64,000 nucleotides of DNA from contig JACRMH010000023.1 in NCBI GenBank assembly GCA_016219545.1, positions 1 to 64,000 on the forward strand, read 5' to 3'. The stretch is from Chloroflexota bacterium. Lineage in GTDB: Bacteria > Chloroflexota > Anaerolineae > Anaerolineales > Villigracilaceae. Both the position numbers and the translations under genes were made by a program. How positions within the stretch are numbered: the stretch's first letter is position 1; every line of letters starts with the position of its first letter. Below the pieces are notes generated by a model that worked only from the letters and a program-made list of their open reading frames with translations, had not been told where the DNA came from and searched no databases. Positions 17,888 to 26,255 of the stretch are shown here, piece by piece.

Positions 17888-20197
17888 ATGGAAGCTTATT
17901 GTATGAAGTGCAAGACAAAACGCGAGATGAAAGACCCGGTCGCAGGGTTTAATGCGAAGTCGTCTCCCGTTACCATAGCAGTCTGCCCAGTCTGTGGCAC
18001 GAAACTCTACCGCATGGGCAGGACAGATGCGCATGTGGATATGGTCGCGCCTCCCAAACCCGAAAAAGTGATCGTTCGTGAAGGTAAATTGGTTATCGTG
18101 GAATCTCCCGCCAAAGCAAAAACTGTCGGGCGTTTTCTTGGCAAAGGTTATACAGTCCGCGCATCGGTGGGGCATGTGCGCGACCTGCTCAAGTCACAAC
18201 TTTCTGTGGATGTGGATAATAACTTCGAGCCGAAGTACCGCGTACCAAACGAAAAGAAAGATGTCGTTAAAGAGATCAAGAAACTTGCCTCAACTGCGAG
18301 TGAGATCTTCCTCGCGACCGATCCCGACCGCGAAGGTGAATCCATTTCGTGGCATTTGGCTGAAGCCGCGCAGATAGATATGGAGCGCACCAAGCGCGTG
18401 GTTTTCCACGAAATTACTGCGCCGGCGGTAGCGGAAGCGTTTGCGCATCCACGTGAGATCAACATGGACCTGGTCAATGCGCAGCAGGCGCGCCGCGTGC
18501 TGGATCGTTTGGTGGGTTATAGCATCAGTCCCATTTTGTGGGAGAAGGTGCGCGGACGTCTGTCAGCGGGACGGGTGCAATCGGTGGCACTCAGGCTGAT
18601 TGTCGAGCGTGAACGTGAAATTGACGAGTTCAAACCTGTCGAGTATTGGTCCATTCATGGCGAGTTCAAGCATGGGAGTCTGAAATCCTCCTTCCTTGCC
18701 AAGTTGGCGCGCATTGACGATAAAGACCCCGAACTCGCCAACGAAAGTATAGTCAAGCCGATTTTGATTGACATGGAAACCGCTAAATACTCGGTGACGA
18801 AAGTCAAACGCGGCGAACGCAGACGCAAACCGTCAGCGCCTTTTACGACATCTACTTTACAACAGGAAGCATCGCGCAAACTCGGGTTTACTGCCAAACG
18901 CACCATGGGATTGGCGCAGGGATTATATGAAGGTCAGGATGTGGGGGAGGGCGGCACGACAGGTCTTATCACCTATATGCGTACTGACTCGATGAACGTT
19001 TCCACCATCGCGCAACAAGAAGCGCGTGAATATGTGATTGGAAAATATGGCAATGATTATTTGCCATCTGAGTCTCCAATCTATAAGACCAAATCCGCGA
19101 ACGCGCAGGAAGCGCATGAAGCTATTCGCCCAACTTCGGCGATGCGCGACCCGGAAAAAGTAAAAGATTATCTCGACCCTGCCATGTTCAAACTGTATCG
19201 TTTGATCTGGCAGAGATTTGTCGCTTCGCAAATGGAACAGGCTGTTTTCGATACATTGCAGGTGGAAGTCACGGGCAAGACGAAAGACCATGAATATCTC
19301 TTGCGCGCTTCTGGCTCGGCGGTGAAATTCCCCGGCTTTTTGGTTGTCTATGAAGAAGCCAAGAATGAAGATATTAAGACAGAAGAAGACGAAGAGAATG
19401 TAAAGATCCCTGTAGGTATTGCGGAAGGACAAAGCCAGGAATTGGTGCGCCTCATTCCCGAACAACATTTTACGCAGCCGCCGCCGCGTTTCTCAGAGGC
19501 CTCATTGGTGCAGGCATTGGAAGAAAACGGCATCGGACGGCCCTCCACGTATGCGCCGACGATCTCAACGATCCACCAGCGCGGTTATGTGGAGCGCGTG
19601 GACAAGCGCCTGATCCCAACGGATACTGGGTTGCAGGTCAATGATCTGATGGTGGAATATTTTCCAGAAGTGGTGGATTTTAATTTCACCGCCCACATGG
19701 AAGAAGACCTCGATAAGATCGCAGATGGCGAAATGATATGGACCGATGCGATACGCGAATTCTATACACCCTTTGCGGAAGATATCAAAAAGGCGCAGGC
19801 AGAAATGCCTGTCACCAAGAGCGGACCTGAACCGATTGGTCGCTCATGCCCAACATGCGGAAAGGAACTCGTCATTCGTTATGGGCGTTTTGGAAAATTC
19901 ATTTCATGCAGCGGCTTCCCTGATTGTCGTTACACCGAGCCGTGGCTGTTGAAGATCGGCGTGAACTGTCCCACCGATGGCGGCGAATTAGTTGAACGCA
20001 AGACCCGCAAGGGACGCACTTTCTTTGGCTGTGTTAATTACCCGAATTGCGATTTCACTTCATGGAAGAAGCCGCTCGCCAAGCCCTGCCCCAAATGCGG
20101 CGGCATGTTGGTGGTTGCCAACAAACGTGAAGCGCAATGTATCAAGTGTTCTGAATCCTTCCTGCTGGAAGAGATCATGCCCGAAAGCGTTGAATAA
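17888..20197 (+). CDS. topA: DNA topoisomerase I with N-terminal zinc-ribbon (DUF5679-like) extension
   Basis: N-terminal MEAYCMKCKTKREM..CPVCGTKLYRMG; then TOPRIM (KLVIVESPAKAKTVGRFLG), catalytic GLITYMRTDS, C-terminal C4 zinc fingers. Confidence 0.95.
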   Translation: MEAYCMKCKTKREMKDPVAGFNAKSSPVTIAVCPVCGTKLYRMGRTDAHVDMVAPPKPEKVIVREGKLVIVESPAKAKTVGRFLGKGYTVRASVGHVRDLLKSQLSVDVDNNFEPKYRVPNEKKDVVKEIKKLASTASEIFLATDPDREGESISWHLAEAAQIDMERTKRVVFHEITAPAVAEAFAHPREINMDLVNAQQARRVLDRLVGYSISPILWEKVRGRLSAGRVQSVALRLIVEREREIDEFKPVEYWSIHGEFKHGSLKSSFLAKLARIDDKDPELANESIVKPILIDMETAKYSVTKVKRGERRRKPSAPFTTSTLQQEASRKLGFTAKRTMGLAQGLYEGQDVGEGGTTGLITYMRTDSMNVSTIAQQEAREYVIGKYGNDYLPSESPIYKTKSANAQEAHEAIRPTSAMRDPEKVKDYLDPAMFKLYRLIWQRFVASQMEQAVFDTLQVEVTGKTKDHEYLLRASGSAVKFPGFLVVYEEAKNEDIKTEEDEENVKIPVGIAEGQSQELVRLIPEQHFTQPPPRFSEASLVQALEENGIGRPSTYAPTISTIHQRGYVERVDKRLIPTDTGLQVNDLMVEYFPEVVDFNFTAHMEEDLDKIADGEMIWTDAIREFYTPFAEDIKKAQAEMPVTKSGPEPIGRSCPTCGKELVIRYGRFGKFISCSGFPDCRYTEPWLLKIGVNCPTDGGELVERKTRKGRTFFGCVNYPNCDFTSWKKPLAKPCPKCGGMLVVANKREAQCIKCSESFLLEEIMPESVE

Positions 20198-20273
20198 AAA
20201 GTAATGCGAGATTTCACTCGCAGAGCTTCAAAAAAAGCGACATAAACGTCGCGGCACTATAACGGAGAAAAAA

Positions 20274-20456
20274 ATGCACTTTATACCCAATCTTTATCTT
20301 GACCCTGGTTCTGGGAGTATCCTGATCCAAATCGCAATCGCTGTCCTTTTGGGGTTAGGCGTTGCCCTGCGCGCTTCGTGGGGTTCGATCAAAAAACTTT
20401 TTGGTGTTAAACCCAAGCAGGAAGAAGACGACGATTCGGAAAATGTCCAAAGCTGA
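20274..20456 (+). CDS. Small single-TM protein with YLDPGSGS motif
   Basis: 60 aa, MHFIPNLYLDPGSGSILIQIAIAVLLGLGVALRASWGS; overlaps the next ORF start. Confidence 0.75.
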   Translation: MHFIPNLYLDPGSGSILIQIAIAVLLGLGVALRASWGSIKKLFGVKPKQEEDDDSENVQS

Positions 20457-21822
20457 ACAGCTCTCCGCTTCTTTTCGTGACCCGAGCGGGTTCCTGTTTA
20501 CTGACAAAGGAATCCTGTACCGACAGATCAACCGCGCCTATTCCAACGATTACGCGCGGTTGATAGATTCTGGGTTGTATGGGAGATTGGTCAAGGCCAA
20601 CTTGCTGATCCCGCATGTTGAGTCGGACCAGTTGCCGGCTAAGTCAGAAGCGGCATTTAAAGTTATCCAGCCTGAACGAGTCCCTTTCATCTCTTATCCT
20701 TATGAATGGTCATTCAGTCAGTTGAAAGACGCAGCTTTGGCGACTTTGTCAATCCAAAAACGTGCGTTGAAATTGGACATGTCATTGAAGGATGCCAGCG
20801 CCTATAACATCCAATTTGTGCGCGGCAAGGCGACCTTGATCGATACGCTTTCTTTTGAGGCATACAAAGAAGGGCAACCGTGGGTGGCCTATAAACAATT
20901 TTGCCAGCACTTCCTCGCGCCGTTAGCGTTGATGAGTTATCGCGATGTGCGTTTGAGTCAATTAATGCGTGTGTATATTGACGGCGTACCGCTTGACCTT
21001 GCAAGTGAATTATTGCCTGCAAAGACTAAATTCAATTTTGGACTGCTCACACATATCCACATCCATGCCAGCGCACAAAAAAGATATTCCGACAAAGCGG
21101 TAGCGCCGCGTGCAATGGGCATGAACAAACAGGCATTGACAGGGTTGATAGAAAGTCTTGAAAATACAATTAACAAATTAACCTGGAAACCTGCCGGTAC
21201 CGAATGGGGTGATTACTACGAAAATACGAATTACACCGATTCGGCTTTTGAACATAAGAAAGTGCTTGTGCGCGAATGGTCGGTTGAGAAGAACCCCGCC
21301 TTGGTCTGGGACCTCGGTGGGAATACCGGAGTGTTCAGCCGCGAAGCTGCTTCGTCGGGTGCATTCACTGTTTCCTTTGATATTGACCCGGCTGCGGTGG
21401 AACAGAATTATCGAACTGTAAGATCAAATAAAGAGCAGAATGTACTGCCTTTGATTTTAGACCTGACCAACCCAAGCCCATCGCTCGGCTGGGATAACCG
21501 TGAGCGTGATTCCTTCGGTGCACGCGGTCCCGTAGACATGGCACTGGCGCTGGCCATCATTCATCACCTTGCCATTTCAAACAATGTTCCATTACCGCAG
21601 TTGGCAGACTTTTTTGCAGCGCGCTGTACATGGCTGGTGATCGAGTTTGTGCCCAAGTCGGATTCACAGGTGAAGAAGCTGCTGGCTTCACGCGAGGATA
21701 TTTTCCCGAATTACACCCGCGAGGGATTTGAGGCGGCGTTCGGCTCTCGTTTTAAAATACACAAGGCGGAGGCGGTACGTGATTCGGAGCGAACCTTGTA
21801 TTTAATGGAAGTACGGTCATAA
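20443..21822 (+). CDS. Class I SAM-dependent methyltransferase-like protein
   Basis: ALVWDLGGNTGVFSREAASSGAFTVSFDIDPAAVEQNY SAM-binding motif; start at MSKAEQLSASFRD. Confidence 0.75.
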   Translation: MSKAEQLSASFRDPSGFLFTDKGILYRQINRAYSNDYARLIDSGLYGRLVKANLLIPHVESDQLPAKSEAAFKVIQPERVPFISYPYEWSFSQLKDAALATLSIQKRALKLDMSLKDASAYNIQFVRGKATLIDTLSFEAYKEGQPWVAYKQFCQHFLAPLALMSYRDVRLSQLMRVYIDGVPLDLASELLPAKTKFNFGLLTHIHIHASAQKRYSDKAVAPRAMGMNKQALTGLIESLENTINKLTWKPAGTEWGDYYENTNYTDSAFEHKKVLVREWSVEKNPALVWDLGGNTGVFSREAASSGAFTVSFDIDPAAVEQNYRTVRSNKEQNVLPLILDLTNPSPSLGWDNRERDSFGARGPVDMALALAIIHHLAISNNVPLPQLADFFAARCTWLVIEFVPKSDSQVKKLLASREDIFPNYTREGFEAAFGSRFKIHKAEAVRDSERTLYLMEVRS

Positions 21823-21890
21823 ATTACCATATAAGGCAGTTGCATTAGGATGTATAATCAGGAAAACGAAACTGGACAAAGGAGTCTCTT

Positions 21891-22898
21891 ATGGATTTTA
21901 TAGTAGCCTTAATTAAAAAATTACCCCTAGTCCCAATTGCCTTGTTCATTGTAGGAATTATCCTGGGGTTATTGGTTGGGTGGGTGGTCGCGCCTGTAAA
22001 GTTCGTGGATGCCACACCTTCCTATTTACGTGCGGATTTGCAGGAAGATTATCTGCGTATGGCGATTGACTCCTACAGCATTAATCCCAATCCAAATTTG
22101 GCCGTTCAGCGCTGGAATGATCTTGGGGCGGGGGCGAATGAAGCTTTGCAGAAAATCCAGTCTAATCCTGGGACGATTAACCAAGCGGCTCTCAATTCGT
22201 ATGCCGAATTGGTTCGAAATGCGACAATTGCAAACGGACAGTCGCCCACTGGAACTGCGAGCGGTTCGTCAATGACCAAGACCGCACTGATCATTTTTGC
22301 ATCAGTTTTGGTGCTGGGCGTGGCGGCAGCAAGCGCTTTTTACCTTTACAGACTATTAGGAAAACGCGGCAGTGGTGAAGTGACAACCACCATGCAGGCC
22401 GTTGAGATCAACCGCCATGCCGAGAAGACTGATTTTGAAGTGATGGGATTGGTCAAGCCGATCATGCAGACCATGAGCACTTACCTGATCGGTGATGATT
22501 TGTATGATGAATTGTTTGAAATTAACCCGCCGTCCGGCGGCAAGTCTTTGGGACAGTATGGGGTGGGAATCTCGAAGGATATCGGAGTTGGCGGCCCACC
22601 GAAGAAGGTCACTGCTTTTGAGGTCTGGTTATTTGATCACAATGATCTTAAAACCGCCACAAAGGTTTTGATGTCGAGACATGCTTATAACGACCCTGAG
22701 ATCCGTGGGCAACTTGAACCCAAAGGCGAGTTGATACTCATTGAACCTCAGGCGAAGATCCTTTTGGAAACAGACACCTTGCAACTGCTCGGAACTGTCA
22801 TTGACCTTGAGTATGGCAAAGGTCCGCAGCCGACAGATAGTTATTTTGAACGCATCACAATTGAGTTCGCTGTGTGGCCAAGGCAACAAGCTTCGTAG
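21891..22898 (+). CDS. Two-TM membrane protein of unknown function
   Basis: 335-aa ORF with TM segments near residues 12-35 and about 130-150. Confidence 0.75.
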   Translation: MDFIVALIKKLPLVPIALFIVGIILGLLVGWVVAPVKFVDATPSYLRADLQEDYLRMAIDSYSINPNPNLAVQRWNDLGAGANEALQKIQSNPGTINQAALNSYAELVRNATIANGQSPTGTASGSSMTKTALIIFASVLVLGVAAASAFYLYRLLGKRGSGEVTTTMQAVEINRHAEKTDFEVMGLVKPIMQTMSTYLIGDDLYDELFEINPPSGGKSLGQYGVGISKDIGVGGPPKKVTAFEVWLFDHNDLKTATKVLMSRHAYNDPEIRGQLEPKGELILIEPQAKILLETDTLQLLGTVIDLEYGKGPQPTDSYFERITIEFAVWPRQQAS

Positions 22899-22901
22899 TA
22901 T

Positions 22902-22943
22902 AAAAAGAGACCGCCTCGAAATTAAACGAGGCGGTCTCTTTTT
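22902..22943. terminator. Bidirectional intrinsic terminator between convergent genes
   Basis: aaaaagagaccgcctcg-aaattaaa-cgaggcggtctcttttt. Confidence 0.9.
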
Positions 22944-22965
22944 ATTAACTTTTTTATAACCGGTC

Positions 22966-23430
22966 TTATTCGATTTTCAAAACCTTGAATTTGATCGTTC
23001 CGCCGGGGGTTTCAGCTTCGGCAATGTCGCCGACTTTTTTATCCATCAGGGCGCGCCCGATGGGGGATTCGTAGGAGATCCTGCCTTTTCGTGGGTCCGC
23101 TTCCGTCGGACCGACAAGATGATAAGTCTCGATATCTTCCTGCCCTTCCTGGATGGTGACGTGTGAACCGACAAAGACGGTGTCCTTGTTTGAATTCTCT
23201 TGAATGATGGTGGCGTTGCGCAGGATCGCTTCAAGTTCCTGAATGCGTCCTTCTAGAAAGCCCTGGTCTTCCTTGGCCTTGTGATAATCTGCATTCTCTG
23301 AGAGGTCGCCCATTTGAATGGCAGAACGCAGGCGTTGTGAAAGCTCCTCGCGTTTTGGACCCTTCAATTCCTGTAATTCAGCTTGAAGTTTTGCCTCCCC
23401 TTCGAATGTAAGGTAATTAGCTTGATTCAT
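22966..23430 (-). CDS. greA: Transcription elongation factor GreA
   Basis: YLTFEGEAKLQAELQELKGPKREELSQRLRSAIQMGDLSENADYHKAKEDQGFLEGRI. Confidence 0.97.
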   Translation of the reverse strand: MNQANYLTFEGEAKLQAELQELKGPKREELSQRLRSAIQMGDLSENADYHKAKEDQGFLEGRIQELEAILRNATIIQENSNKDTVFVGSHVTIQEGQEDIETYHLVGPTEADPRKGRISYESPIGRALMDKKVGDIAEAETPGGTIKFKVLKIE

Positions 23431-23514
23431 ATTGTGCGTTCCTCTTAAGAGATGGTTTTTTGATTGACGAAAGGGGGCGGATATTTTCCGTTTCCCCTTT
23501 TTTTGAAAAACAAG

Positions 23515-24666
23515 TTACGGCTTTTCAAAGGGATTGAATAACTTTTGATGTTCCTCAATGGCATAGCGGTCTGTCATGCCGGCAATGTAATCGCAGATCG
23601 TTCTTTCCAGTCCGCGTTTCTCGATGAAGAATTGGACATGGTCTGGAAGCATGGCCGGCTCGGCGCGATAAGCATGGAACAATTCCGAAATATTCCGCTC
23701 AGCCTTGACCTGCATCCTGACCACGCGAAAGTGGCGGTACAGCTTCTTATAGAGCAGGTCTTTCAGCTCGCGGTTGCGGCGCTGCATCTCTTCACTATAA
23801 CCGATGATGTTGTGTTTTAGTTTTTGAACATCCAGCGCAGACTTCACCTTGCTGTCTTTGATGCGTTCTTCTGTGGCTTGCAGCATATCCGAGACCATCA
23901 GCCCAACCAGTTGACGGATCATGCGGTGGCGTTCCATGTCATTGAGAATTGGTCCGCGCCAGTTATAGGTTTCGCACAGGATCTCCCAGAGGGCAATGCC
24001 TTCCAGCAATTGCGGACTGATCATGCCGGACCTCAAGCCATCGTCAAGATCGTGGGTCGTGTAGGCAAGCTCATCTGCAACATTGGCGATCTGTGTTTCC
24101 AAATTGCCGCGCAGTTCGGGACTGAATTCGCGGGCATCGGAAATATCATATTCCGATTCATGCTTGACCATTCCTTCGCGCACTTCCCAGGTGAGGTTCA
24201 AACCGGGGAATTCAGGGTAGCGCTGTTCCAGTTCAGTGACGATACGTAACGACTGTTTGTTATGGTCGAAGCCGCCATAATCTTTCATCAGCCGCGCAAG
24301 GGCGATCTCGCCTGAATGTCCGAAAGGGGAGTGACCGAGATCATGTGCCAGGCAGATCGTCTCGACGAGGTCTTCGTTCGCACCCAAGGCGCGGGCCAAT
24401 GTCCGGCCGATCTGAGCAACTTCCAGTGTGTGAGTGAGGCGCGTCCGGAAGTAGTCCCCTTCAAAATTGATGAAGACCTGAGTCTTGTATTCCAATCTGC
24501 GGAATGCGGTGGTATGCAGGATGCGGTCACGGTCACGCTGGAAGGAGGTGCGGTAATCGGGTTCGCCATCCAGATAGGCGCGGCCTTTCGAGTCCCTGCT
24601 CCGCATTGCATAGGAGGCAAGGCTTTTATCTTCGATCTCTTCAAGTTTTTGACGATTAAAGAACAT
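23515..24666 (-). CDS. dgt: Deoxyguanosinetriphosphate triphosphohydrolase-like protein (HD domain)
   Basis: RTSFQRDRDRILHTTAFRRLEYKTQVF..THTLEVAQIGRTLARAL..CLAHDLGHSPFGHSGE. Confidence 0.92.
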   Translation of the reverse strand: MFFNRQKLEEIEDKSLASYAMRSRDSKGRAYLDGEPDYRTSFQRDRDRILHTTAFRRLEYKTQVFINFEGDYFRTRLTHTLEVAQIGRTLARALGANEDLVETICLAHDLGHSPFGHSGEIALARLMKDYGGFDHNKQSLRIVTELEQRYPEFPGLNLTWEVREGMVKHESEYDISDAREFSPELRGNLETQIANVADELAYTTHDLDDGLRSGMISPQLLEGIALWEILCETYNWRGPILNDMERHRMIRQLVGLMVSDMLQATEERIKDSKVKSALDVQKLKHNIIGYSEEMQRRNRELKDLLYKKLYRHFRVVRMQVKAERNISELFHAYRAEPAMLPDHVQFFIEKRGLERTICDYIAGMTDRYAIEEHQKLFNPFEKP

Positions 24667-24773
24667 GGCTGCCTTTTACTGGGAATGCATTTATGACAAA
24701 ACCAGAACTATGATTTTATGCTATGTTTCTGTCGGTGATTTTGGAAAATGATGCAACCAGCGGTAGACGAAAC

Positions 24774-24817
24774 TGTCATTGCGCCCTTTGAATTTTCTCA
24801 GGTTCTACGCAATGACA
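24774..24817. repeat. Short TGTCATTGCG..CGCAATGACA inverted repeat
   Basis: Ends match the 17759-17868 family. Confidence 0.6.
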
Positions 24818-24822
24818 TTTTG

Positions 24823-24906
24823 TGGGGCGAGAGGGGGTCGAACCCTCACAGTATCGCTACCGACGGATTTTAAGTCCGTTGCGTCTGCCTATTCCGCCAT
24901 CGCCCC
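24823..24906 (-). tRNA. tRNA-Leu(TAA)
   Basis: Minus strand GGGGCGATGGCGGAATAGGCAGACGCAACGGACTTAAAATCCGTCGGTAGCG..GGGTTCGACCCCC..CGCCCCA; long variable arm; anticodon UAA. Confidence 0.95.
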
Positions 24907-24981
24907 AAGCGACTGCTATTCTACTATAAATTTCTTTTCTGCTGTGTGAAAATTTTCAGGCTCTTTGAGCATGAATATGAT

Positions 24982-25014
24982 ATTGTAGGGGCGGGGTCAT
25001 CCCGCCCCTACAAT
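24982..25014. repeat. 33-bp GC-rich palindrome (ATTGTAGGGGCGGGgtcatCCCGCCCCTACAAT)
   Basis: 14-bp perfect arms, 5-nt loop; overlaps the 3' end of the HAD CDS. Confidence 0.9.
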
Positions 25015-25686
25015 TGATTGCCATACAGCAACTTTATTTTGCTCACTCAAGACGCTTTGCAGTTCGCTCATATTCTCAAATGGGACCGCGCCCGCCTTGC
25101 GCAGGGACTCCTTCGGTGTGAATGCGGCGTGACCATATACTTTCATCCCCGCACGGACTCCTGCGGTGACGCCGGGTACGCTGTCTTCAATTACGATGCA
25201 GCGGGCGGGCGGTACATTGAAGGCTTTTGCCGCGGCGAGGTAAACATCCGGCGCGGGTTTGGGGTGCGGGACTTCCAATCCGCTGAAGACGGCGTTGACA
25301 AAGTATTTTGTGAGATTTGAGATTTTCAAACGAAGCATGATCTCTTCGCGGCTTCCATTGGATGCGAGGCATATCGGCACGGATAAACTCTCGATCAATT
25401 CCCGTACCCCTGCAACAGGGCTGAGTTCACGCTCGGTCAAAGCTATGAGACGTTCGTTGAAGGCCGGCAGAAAATCTGCGGGCGGAGTCCAATTCAATTT
25501 TTGAGAAGTGACTTCCAGCCTGTGATAAATGGCTACGCCGGAAAATTCCCGCTGATGTTCTTCGAGGTTGACGGGATGCCCATACTCGCGGAGCATTTCC
25601 ACAAAGACCCGGTTGGCAAGCGGTTCGCTGTCTACCAGTACGCCGTCACAATCGAAGATGACAAGGTCGAAGGGTGTTGTTTTCAT
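24997..25686 (-). CDS. HAD-superfamily hydrolase (beta-phosphoglucomutase-like)
   Basis: FDLVIFDCDGVLVDSEPLANRVF..LASNGSREEI..HPKPAPDVYLAAAKAFNVPPARCIVIEDSVPGV. Confidence 0.9.
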   Translation of the reverse strand: MKTTPFDLVIFDCDGVLVDSEPLANRVFVEMLREYGHPVNLEEHQREFSGVAIYHRLEVTSQKLNWTPPADFLPAFNERLIALTERELSPVAGVRELIESLSVPICLASNGSREEIMLRLKISNLTKYFVNAVFSGLEVPHPKPAPDVYLAAAKAFNVPPARCIVIEDSVPGVTAGVRAGMKVYGHAAFTPKESLRKAGAVPFENMSELQSVLSEQNKVAVWQSIVGAG

Positions 25687-25734
25687 AGGAGCGGGGATTA
25701 TACATGAAACCCCACTCATGATGTCATTGCAAAG

Positions 25735-25793
25735 GCTGGTGGTTGAGTAGCCGCGCTCTTGTTTTTCGCGGCGTATCGAAACCCAGCCTGAAG
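25735..25793. repeat. Interspersed imperfect palindrome (TGGTGGTTGAGTAGCC..CGTATCGAAACC)
   Basis: Related copies at about 37788-37845 and 39517-39565. Confidence 0.6.
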
Positions 25794-25803
25794 CAATCCA
25801 GAA

Positions 25804-26133
25804 TTAATCCACGATAAAAAGTTTTGCGCCGGTGGTTGTGTGCGAACGATGCGGCTCGGCATTGTCAGCGACTTGATAACTGGTTCCCGGAGTTAGGACA
25901 AACTTCCTACCATCCTTAAGCTCGGTGTGCAATTCACCTTCAAGACAGAATAGGATATGTCCTTTCTCACACCAGTGGTCCGCCAGATAGCCTGCACTAT
26001 ATTCCACCATACGCACGCGGAGCGTATCAAATTGCTGAGTCCGCCAGAGCGCCATGCCTGTTTCACCTTTATGTTCAGTGGGGACGATCTCCGCCCAGTT
26101 CGTGATTCCGAAAGGGATGTTTTTCATATCCAT
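25804..26133 (-). CDS. Small cupin-fold protein (DHCW-motif cupin type)
   Basis: 110-aa protein; YLADHWCEKGHILFCLEGELHTELKDGRKFVLTPGTSYQV. Confidence 0.8.
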   Translation of the reverse strand: MDMKNIPFGITNWAEIVPTEHKGETGMALWRTQQFDTLRVRMVEYSAGYLADHWCEKGHILFCLEGELHTELKDGRKFVLTPGTSYQVADNAEPHRSHTTTGAKLFIVD

Positions 26134-26211
26134 GATGTTCCTCCAAATGTCAAATTATTTACACCCCATTATAAAGTCCATTCACCAGGGCACCCTGTTT
26201 CCCCATAAACA

Positions 26212-26240
26212 AAGATCTCCTGTTGAGAGCAGGAGATGTC
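26212..26240 (-). terminator. Terminator of the AIPR gene
   Basis: atctcctg-N7-caggagat hairpin followed by T-rich sequence on the minus strand. Confidence 0.6.
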
Positions 26241-26255
26241 TTAGTGATTTGGTGA

